Assembly (NCBI GenBank): GCA_018812385.1
Contig: JAHJDU010000071.1
Location: 1 to 20,878 of the forward strand
Source of the DNA: Pseudomonadota bacterium
GTDB lineage: Bacteria; Desulfobacterota; Desulfobacteria; Desulfobacterales; Desulfobacteraceae
DNA: 20,878 nt
Direction of reading: 5' to 3'
Within the stretch, counting starts at the first letter, position 1; every line of letters begins with the position of its first letter. This document shows positions 15,007 to 20,878 of the stretch, piece after piece. The notes beneath the pieces are model-generated. The model was not told the DNA's origin. It made no database searches and was given only the letters and a program-made list of their open reading frames with translations. The translations under genes and the position numbers were made by a program.

Positions 15007-16773
15007 ATGAAAAAAAAACTATTTTGTAATCCAGACCCAAAAGCCTTAATGGATGTTGCTGTCGGAACTCAAAAAGCCGATCTGGTTATTTCAAACTGCA
15101 GAATTTTAAATGTATATACGGGCGAGATCATGGATGACCATTCCATATACATCAAGGATAAATGGATCGCCTGTGTCAGCCGGGATGAAACAGACAGGAC
15201 AGGACCGAACACCAAAGTGATTGATGCAAAGGGGATGACGGTTATTCCCGGATTGATTGAAGGGCATACCCATCTTGCCAATTATTTTTGCGCCAAAGAA
15301 TTCTTACCCCATGCAATGACTGGCGGAACTACCTGCATAGTGACTGAAACCCTTGAGGCCTATACTGTAGGAGGGCTTAAAGGCGTGATTGATTTTATTG
15401 AATCTTACCAGGACCAGCCTGTCAAGGTTTTCAGCCTTGCTCCCGTGATGATTTCCATTAGCAAAAAGACCAGCGGGATTCCTGAAGATGAACTGGAAAG
15501 TCTTTTAAAAAGGGATGATGTGTTGGGCATGGGCGAGGTCTACTGGCAGTCAATGTTTCAGGATTTGGAAAATACCCTGCCTTTGATGAACAGGTCGCTT
15601 TTTCTGGGAAAGACCGTGGAAGGCCATTCTGCCGGTGCCAGTGGTGGGAAATTGGCAGCCTATGTGGGATCGGGAGTGTCATCCTGCCACGAACCCATTA
15701 ATATGGACCAGGCCCTGGAAAGATTGAGAATGGGGCTATGTGTCATGGCAAGGGAAGGCGGTGTTCGAAAAGACCTTGAAGCCATTTCAAAGATAAAGGA
15801 TCAGGGAGTGGATCTTCGGCGGATGGTTTTGGTAACAGACAGTGTGTCCCCGGAATTTCTTATCAAAAAAGGTACCCTGGAATATGTGGTTCAAAAAGCG
15901 ATTGATCTGGGATTTAATCCTGTGGATGCAATCAGAATGGTAACATTGAACGTGGCAGAACATTTTGGCATTGATCATATGGTCGGAGGCATTGCACCGG
16001 GCCGTTTTGCCGACCTGTGTATTATTCCGGATATCCAAAAGATAAGGCCGGCATGGGTGATCAGCAATGGAACTATAATTGCCAGGGATGGGAAATGCCT
16101 AATTCTTCCAAGAAACCATGAATATTCAAAAAAAAGCCTGAACAGTATAAATCTGAAAAAAATATTCAAAAAAGATGATTTTAAGATCTCAGCGCCTATT
16201 GGGACAAAAAAGATAGATGTCAGGGTTATTGAAAAGGTGTCCATGCTGGTCACCAAAGAAAAAATAATATCCATGGAAGTTCATGATGGCCAGATCCATG
16301 GTGATGTTGAAAAGGATATTATCAAAATTACGGCAATAGACCGTGTGAACGCATCAAACAAATGTTTTACCGGCCTGATTTCAGGCATGGGGATGAAAAA
16401 GGGTGCCATTGCCACCAGTACATCCTGGGATACCGGGGATATCATAGTTATGGGAGCAATGGAAGCGGATATGACCCTGGCCGTGAACAGGATCAAGGAG
16501 CTTAAGGGCGGTGTTGTGGTCTGCGCCGAGGGCAAAGTCCTGGCAGAACTACCCATGCCCATCCTGGGCATTATGTCGGATCTTTCCGTGGAAGAAATTG
16601 CCAGGAAAACTGAGCAGGTGAATCAGGCTGCTAAAGAACTTGGAACCATTTTTGAAGATCCAATATTATCACTGGTTACGATGACAAGTGCTGCCATTCC
16701 CTTTTTAAGGATATGCGAAGAAGGGCTTGTCAACCTGAAAGACGGAAAGACTCTTGGACTTTTTATAGAATGA
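15007..16773 (+). CDS. Adenine deaminase-like amidohydrolase with altered pocket motifs
   Basis: A 588-residue protein with the full architecture of Ade-type adenine deaminases: a small beta domain, an amidohydrolase barrel and the C-terminal Ade domain (about 400-588). All expected metal ligands are present: His87 and His89 (GHTH), Glu177 (GMGE), His207 (EGHSAG), His228 (SCHE) and Asp278 (VTDS). However, motifs that are nearly constant in characterised Ade differ: ADPHE is TETLE (113-117), SDHE is SCHE, and the C-terminal HDSHN is replaced by SWDTGD (473-478). The enzyme is therefore probably active, but its substrate may not be adenine. The start ATG 15007 has AGGA nine bases upstream. It is coupled to the MFS transporter. 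Deamination of a purine or a related heterocycle after import is inference. Confidence 0.8.
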   Translation: MKKKLFCNPDPKALMDVAVGTQKADLVISNCRILNVYTGEIMDDHSIYIKDKWIACVSRDETDRTGPNTKVIDAKGMTVIPGLIEGHTHLANYFCAKEFLPHAMTGGTTCIVTETLEAYTVGGLKGVIDFIESYQDQPVKVFSLAPVMISISKKTSGIPEDELESLLKRDDVLGMGEVYWQSMFQDLENTLPLMNRSLFLGKTVEGHSAGASGGKLAAYVGSGVSSCHEPINMDQALERLRMGLCVMAREGGVRKDLEAISKIKDQGVDLRRMVLVTDSVSPEFLIKKGTLEYVVQKAIDLGFNPVDAIRMVTLNVAEHFGIDHMVGGIAPGRFADLCIIPDIQKIRPAWVISNGTIIARDGKCLILPRNHEYSKKSLNSINLKKIFKKDDFKISAPIGTKKIDVRVIEKVSMLVTKEKIISMEVHDGQIHGDVEKDIIKITAIDRVNASNKCFTGLISGMGMKKGAIATSTSWDTGDIIVMGAMEADMTLAVNRIKELKGGVVVCAEGKVLAELPMPILGIMSDLSVEEIARKTEQVNQAAKELGTIFEDPILSLVTMTSAAIPFLRICEEGLVNLKDGKTLGLFIE

Positions 16774-16880
16774 GGCATTTATTCAGATATTAAATTACAG
16801 ATTCCCTGTAAGGAAAAATTATTTTTATTCAAGACCTAAGGTATTAGTGTTTGCCTCATAATTCCAATATGTGATAAATA

Positions 16881-18629
16881 GTGTCTGATCGGAAATCTGA
16901 AAATTTAGATTTAACAATAACAGCAAGGATGCAAAGAGTCATGGAAGCAGATAATAAAAAAGGACATTTTATTGAATCAATTATTATTAAAGATATAGAA
17001 AACAATAAAAACAAGGGAAAGGTTCTCACGCGTTTCCCTCCTGAGCCCAATGGATATCTTCATATCGGGCATGCAAAATCCATTTGTCTGAATTTCAATA
17101 TGGCCCATAAATTTAATGGTACTTGCAATTTAAGATTTGATGACTCAAACCCTGCAAAAGAAAAACAAATCTATATTGATTCCATTAAATCCACCGTCAA
17201 CTGGCTGGGATTTGAATTTGGAACCCCTTTATTTGCATCCGACTATTTTGGAAAGCTCCATGATTTTGCCGTTGAGTTGATTAAAAAAGGCAAAGCCTAT
17301 GTGTGCAGCCTTACCGCGGACGACATCAGAAAATACCGGGGCACTTTAACTGAGCCAGGAAAAAACAGTCCTTACAGGGAAAGAACGGTTGAAGAAAACC
17401 TGGATCTTTTTGCCCGGATGAAAAGCGGTGAATTTGGTGAAGGCGAGCATACCCTCAGGGCAAAAATCGATATGGCATCCCCAAATATCAACCTTCGTGA
17501 TCCTATCATTTACAGGGTTAAAAAAGACTCCCATCCCAGGACAGGAGATCAATGGTGCATCTATCCCATGTATGATTTTACCCATTGCCTTTCAGATGCT
17601 CTGGAAGGCATCACCCATTCCCTGTGCAGCCTTGAATTTGAAGATCACCGTCCATTGTACGACTGGACCCTGGATGAACTTGAAACCCCCTGCCATCCCC
17701 AGCAGATTGAATTTGCCCGATTGAATATCAATTATACTGTTTTAAGTAAAAGAAAGCTGCAGCGGCTTGTGGAAGAGAACCATGTTCAAGGATGGGATGA
17801 TCCAAGGCTGCCGACCCTGGAAGGCATAAAAAGAAGAGGGTATACCCCTGAATCAATCAGAAACTTCTGCGACATTATCGGTATTTCCAAGAAAGAAAGC
17901 CGCATTGATATGACAATTCTGGAAAACTGCCTGAGAGATGACTTAAATGAAAAAGCCACCCGGGTTATGGCCGTATTGCGACCATTAAAAGTCACCATTG
18001 AAAATTATCCTGATGATCTGACAGAGGAACTTGTCGCTAAAAACCATCCCCAGAAAGAAGAGATGGGCACAAGAATCATTACCTTTTCCAAAGAGATCTA
18101 TGTAGAAAAGGATGATTTCATGGAAAATCCACCCAAAAAATTCTTCCGCCTGGGTCCTGGCCGGGAAGTCAGATTGAGATATGCATATCTTATTACCTGC
18201 AAAGAGGTTATCAAGGATGAATCCGGGAATGTGACAGAACTGATCTGTACCTATGATCCGGAAACAAGGGGCGGTAATGCGCCTGACGGCAGAAAAGTAA
18301 AAGGCACCATTCACTGGGTCAATGCCAATGACTGCACTGATGCAAAAGTGAGGCTCTATGACCGCTTGTTTAAAGATGAAAACCCGGAACAGGACAAACA
18401 GGATTTTATTGAAAACCTGAATCCTGATTCCCTGAAAGAGCTTGAGTTCTGCAAGCTGGAAAAAAGCCTGATCAATGCTGCGCCTGAAAATGCGTATCAG
18501 TTTGAAAGACTGGGATACTTCTGCATGGATTCAAAAGATCAAGGCTCAAAAGATGCCACAAAAGAGCTTCCAGTATTTAACCGGACAGTGACGTTGCGGG
18601 ATGCCTGGGCAAAGATAGCAAAAAAATAA
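16881..18629 (+). CDS. glnS: Glutaminyl-tRNA synthetase
   Basis: Class I synthetase charging tRNA-Gln with glutamine in the cytosol. The catalytic signature RFPPEPNGYLHIGHAKS is at residues 51-67 (HIGH 61-64) and the KMSKS equivalent is VLSKRKL at 287-293. Length is 582 residues against 554 in E. coli. The excess lies partly at the N-terminus: GTG 16881 is the first possible start but has no Shine-Dalgarno site, and ATG 16941 would place HIGH at residue 41, as in E. coli. The start is therefore uncertain. GlnRS is not universal in bacteria, since many use GatCAB, and is generally explained by transfer from eukaryotes. The gene stands alone and ends one base before the end of the convergent cysS. 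Confidence 0.95.
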   Translation: MSDRKSENLDLTITARMQRVMEADNKKGHFIESIIIKDIENNKNKGKVLTRFPPEPNGYLHIGHAKSICLNFNMAHKFNGTCNLRFDDSNPAKEKQIYIDSIKSTVNWLGFEFGTPLFASDYFGKLHDFAVELIKKGKAYVCSLTADDIRKYRGTLTEPGKNSPYRERTVEENLDLFARMKSGEFGEGEHTLRAKIDMASPNINLRDPIIYRVKKDSHPRTGDQWCIYPMYDFTHCLSDALEGITHSLCSLEFEDHRPLYDWTLDELETPCHPQQIEFARLNINYTVLSKRKLQRLVEENHVQGWDDPRLPTLEGIKRRGYTPESIRNFCDIIGISKKESRIDMTILENCLRDDLNEKATRVMAVLRPLKVTIENYPDDLTEELVAKNHPQKEEMGTRIITFSKEIYVEKDDFMENPPKKFFRLGPGREVRLRYAYLITCKEVIKDESGNVTELICTYDPETRGGNAPDGRKVKGTIHWVNANDCTDAKVRLYDRLFKDENPEQDKQDFIENLNPDSLKELEFCKLEKSLINAAPENAYQFERLGYFCMDSKDQGSKDATKELPVFNRTVTLRDAWAKIAKK

Positions 18630-18630
18630 A

Positions 18631-20064
18631 CTATACAAATCTCCAGAAGGTTCCTTGCTGGCCATCCTCAAGGACAATATTTTTAGCCTGAAGAAGATCC
18701 CTTATCTCATCAGCCCTTGAAAAATTCTTGTTCTTACGCGCTTGTGCACGCTGTTGGATCAAATCTTCAATTTCAGACGGATCAATTGCCATATCTGCCA
18801 TACCCTTGTCTTTTTTAGCTTTAAAATAGAATTGAGGGTTCAGCAGAAATATTCCCAGGATATTGGAGATGGCTTTAAGATCATTATAAAAAAAATTTAA
18901 GATTTCCAGAAGACCTTCATCTGAATTATCATGGGTATCATCCACAAGTCTGTTCCCTTTTTTGACCACTTCAAAAACTGATCCCAGAGCCTTTGCAGAA
19001 TTGAAATCATCATTCATGGCAATGGAAAAATCATCCCACAGCTCTCCTTTTTGGGAGCTGTCAGCTTTACACCCTATATTTTCCAGTCTTTCAAGAAAGG
19101 AATAAATCCTGTCCAGGCCCATGGACGTTTCCCTCATGGAGTCTTCACTGTAATCAATGGGACTTCTGTAATGATTTGACAGAAGAAACATGCGGATCAC
19201 TTCCGGAGAATAGGTCGCAAGAACATCCTTGATCATGGTAAAATTACCCAGGGATTTTGACATTTTTTCATTGTTAATGTCCACAAATCCATTGTGAATC
19301 CAATATTTGACAAATTGATGGCCAAATACGGCCTCGCTCTGGGCAATCTCGTTTTCATGGTGAGGAAAAATCAGGTCTTTACCACCCCCATGAATATCAA
19401 AGCTTTCTCCAAGATATTCATAGCTCATGGCTGAGCATTCAATGTGCCAGCCCGGCCTTCCTTCACCCCAGGGGCTTTCCCAGAAAGGTTCGCCTGGTTT
19501 GGCAGGTTTCCACAGGGTAAAATCCAGAGGGCTCTTCTTTTTTTCGTCAACTGCAATCCTTGCCCCTGCCCTCATGTCATCGGGATTCCGGCCGGAAAGT
19601 TTTCCATACTCCTTAAAGGAATCAATGGAAAAATAGACATCCCCTCCATCAACATGGTAGGCTTTGCCCTTGTTGATGAGCATCTGAATGAAATCAATAA
19701 TGTGCCGGATATGTTCCGTGGCTTTGGGTTCAAAACTGGGTCTTAATACATTGAGGGTATCCATTTCATTGTGAAATTCATCAATATATTTTTCTGTAAT
19801 AACAGCGCAGTCCTGGCCGGTCTGGTTAGATTTTTTAATAATCTTGTCATCCACATCTGTAAAATTTCTGACATAGGTGACATCATATCCCAGCTGCCTG
19901 AACCATCTGAAAATCGTGTCAAAAACAACCACAGAACGGGCATGACCGATATGGCTTGTATCATATACAGTTGGTCCGCAGACATACATGCCGACCTTAC
20001 CTTTTTTTATGGGGATAAATTCTTCTTTCTTGCCATGTAATGTATTATAAACTTTTAAACTCAT
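18631..20064 (-). CDS. cysS: Cysteinyl-tRNA synthetase
   Basis: A 477-residue class I synthetase that charges tRNA-Cys. Zinc ligands Cys29 (MYVCGPTVY), Cys210 (WHIECSAM), His235 and Glu239 (FPHHENE) are all present and match the E. coli enzyme one residue later. HIGH is at 38-41 and KMSKS at 267-271. The C-terminal helical anticodon-binding part is of normal size. I chose ATG 20064 (MSLKVYNTLHG) because it fits the family start and has GGA about nine bases upstream; an in-frame start at 20118 would overlap ispF by 40 bases. It follows ispF by 14 bases, a common arrangement, and shares its promoter. Confidence 0.96.
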   Translation of the reverse strand: MSLKVYNTLHGKKEEFIPIKKGKVGMYVCGPTVYDTSHIGHARSVVVFDTIFRWFRQLGYDVTYVRNFTDVDDKIIKKSNQTGQDCAVITEKYIDEFHNEMDTLNVLRPSFEPKATEHIRHIIDFIQMLINKGKAYHVDGGDVYFSIDSFKEYGKLSGRNPDDMRAGARIAVDEKKKSPLDFTLWKPAKPGEPFWESPWGEGRPGWHIECSAMSYEYLGESFDIHGGGKDLIFPHHENEIAQSEAVFGHQFVKYWIHNGFVDINNEKMSKSLGNFTMIKDVLATYSPEVIRMFLLSNHYRSPIDYSEDSMRETSMGLDRIYSFLERLENIGCKADSSQKGELWDDFSIAMNDDFNSAKALGSVFEVVKKGNRLVDDTHDNSDEGLLEILNFFYNDLKAISNILGIFLLNPQFYFKAKKDKGMADMAIDPSEIEDLIQQRAQARKNKNFSRADEIRDLLQAKNIVLEDGQQGTFWRFV

Positions 20065-20078
20065 TATTATTTTTCCAG

Positions 20079-20579
20079 TTATCTTTCCGGCCTGCCGGTT
20101 TTTACTAATAATGTACACTGGGCTGCTATGCCCTGCTCTTTTCCAATAAACCCAAGCTTTTCAGTTGTTGTTGCCTTTACATTAACAAGGGTTGAATCCA
20201 TATTCAAAGCCCTGGCCATATTCTCTTCCATTTGTCTCTTGTGGGGGCTGATCTTTGGAACCTGGGCAAACACGATACAATCCATATTTACGATGTGACA
20301 TCCTTGCTCTTTTAATAGCCGCCCGCATTTTTCCAACAGGATTATACTTGAAATCCCTTTATATTGGGGATCACTATCTGGAAAATGGTCTCCGATATCC
20401 CCAAGTCCTGCTGCCCCCAGAATAGCATCACAAACCGCATGAATCAGAACGTCGGCATCGGAGTGACCTTCAAGTCCCATGTAAAAATCCATATTCACGC
20501 CGCCAATGATCAGCTTTCTGCCTGACACAAGCCTGTGGACATCATATCCTGATCCTATTTTATACCCGGATTTTTCCAT
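20079..20579 (-). CDS. ispF: 2-C-methyl-D-erythritol 2,4-cyclodiphosphate synthase
   Basis: A 166-residue enzyme of the non-mevalonate (MEP) isoprenoid pathway that cyclises CDP-methylerythritol 2-phosphate and releases CMP. Zinc ligands Asp13 and His15 (GYDVHRL) and His47 (LIHAVCDA) are present; the motif GDIGDHFPDSDP and the C-terminal NVKATTTEKLGFIGKEQGIAA are also typical. The family is a homotrimer of about 157-160 residues, so length is normal. The ATG at 20579 has only a weak purine tract upstream. It is the first gene of an ispF-cysS transcript from the promoter at 20632-20660. No ispD is fused to it or adjacent in the window. Confidence 0.96.
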   Translation of the reverse strand: MEKSGYKIGSGYDVHRLVSGRKLIIGGVNMDFYMGLEGHSDADVLIHAVCDAILGAAGLGDIGDHFPDSDPQYKGISSIILLEKCGRLLKEQGCHIVNMDCIVFAQVPKISPHKRQMEENMARALNMDSTLVNVKATTTEKLGFIGKEQGIAAQCTLLVKTGRPER

Positions 20580-20631
20580 ATTTAAAAAATTTGTCTTTTC
20601 TTTAATCAGTCAACTTGAAAAATTAAAAGAT

Positions 20632-20660
20632 AATATATTCGTTTCCCATTGAAAAGTCAA
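20632..20660 (-). promoter_or_regulatory. Sigma-70 promoter of ispF-cysS
   Basis: On the minus strand TTGACT (20655-20660, five of six bases) and TATATT (20632-20637, five of six) are separated by the optimal 17 bases. Transcription would begin near 20625, leaving a leader of about 45 bases before the ispF ATG at 20579. Confidence 0.65.
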
Positions 20661-20664
20661 AACC

Positions 20665-20705
20665 TGACGTTTATATACTTAAAGGTTATTAGATCAGAAA
20701 CGTCA
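20665..20705. repeat. Inverted repeat between ispF and tag
   Basis: TGACGTTT (20665-20672) and AAACGTCA (20698-20705) are exact reverse complements 25 bases apart, just upstream of the ispF -35 box. Each is followed on the plus strand by a similar A/T tract (TTTATATACTTAAA and TTTATATATTAAA), so there is also a partial direct repeat. The arrangement suits a dimeric regulator binding in the divergent spacer. Confidence 0.4.
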
Positions 20706-20784
20706 AATTTATATATTAAAATAGCGCTTTTTCAGGTAATGTAAATGGCATTGAAATAAAATAGACCCTTGAAGGAAATAAAAA

Positions 20785-20878
20785 ATGGAACGATGCAAGT
20801 GGGTAACAAATGATCCTATTTATATTAAATACCATGACAAAGAATGGGGCGTGCCTGTCCATGATGATAAAAAGCTCT
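20785..20878 (+). CDS. tag: DNA-3-methyladenine glycosylase I, 3' part outside window
   Basis: Only the first 31 codons are visible, but they are diagnostic: MERCKWVTNDPIYIKYHDKE followed by WGVPVHDD matches the start of Tag (E. coli MERCGWVSQDPLYIAYHDNE). Cys4 corresponds to a zinc ligand of the family. Tag removes 3-methyladenine from alkylated DNA as the first step of base-excision repair. The start ATG 20785 has GAAGGA eight bases upstream. The gene is divergent from ispF, and the spacer carries the inverted repeat described separately. Confidence 0.9.
   Translation, partial: MERCKWVTNDPIYIKYHDKEWGVPVHDDKKL

Noticed and set aside
16795..16811. TTACAG/CTGTAA stem-loop after the deaminase-like gene as a terminator
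   Set aside because: Only six mostly A/T pairs, and the T-rich tract follows several bases later; too weak to call.
20064..20118. Upstream cysS start giving an 18-residue N-terminal extension
   Set aside because: It would overlap ispF by 40 bases and adds residues absent from the family; the start at 20064 matches known CysS N-termini.

Overview
The window looks like a chromosomal stretch from a moderately AT-rich sulfate-reducing deltaproteobacterium (Desulfobacterota, probably Desulfobacteraceae such as a Desulfobacula or Desulfobacter relative). This rests on the style of the proteins, the ispF-cysS pair, a bacterial-type glutaminyl-tRNA synthetase and a two-RCK potassium channel of the kind known from Geobacter. 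The taxonomic call is inference; there is no rRNA or tRNA gene to anchor it.

Region 1 (1-3604) is housekeeping-like: the 3' part of a YibQ-type divergent polysaccharide deacetylase, a convergent NUDT19-like Nudix hydrolase with a clear sigma-70 promoter, and a potassium channel with one pore and two RCK halves. Region 2 (about 3605-6850) is an accessory patch full of debris: a small TFIIB-type zinc-ribbon gene with its own promoter, a decapitated DsbA-like remnant, an acyltransferase-3 gene whose last residues run antisense into that remnant, a lipoprotein made of eight 11-residue repeats (33-bp DNA repeats), and a ParB/methylase-like relic containing a perfect 13-bp hairpin.

Region 3 (6852-13554, minus strand) is the most interesting part: six tightly packed genes read XpaC-like membrane protein, TelA, DUF4178-like protein, a large unknown lipoprotein, a DUF350 multi-span protein and a membrane-anchored aminopropyltransferase (spermidine synthase-like). 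Spacing, Shine-Dalgarno sites and translational coupling argue for one operon. It joins a TelA/XpaC envelope-stress pair to a DUF350/polyamine module reminiscent of the E. coli yjfIJKLM-C group. The DUF350 gene carries a frameshift near position 9295 that separates two well-conserved halves.

Region 4 (13706-20878) holds an MFS transporter coupled to an adenine-deaminase-like amidohydrolase whose metal ligands are kept but whose substrate-pocket motifs have changed, then glnS, which ends one base from the end of the convergent cysS. cysS follows ispF, which has a strong promoter; the first 31 codons of tag (3-methyladenine DNA glycosylase I) close the window. No tRNA, rRNA, CRISPR array, complete insertion sequence or origin was seen.
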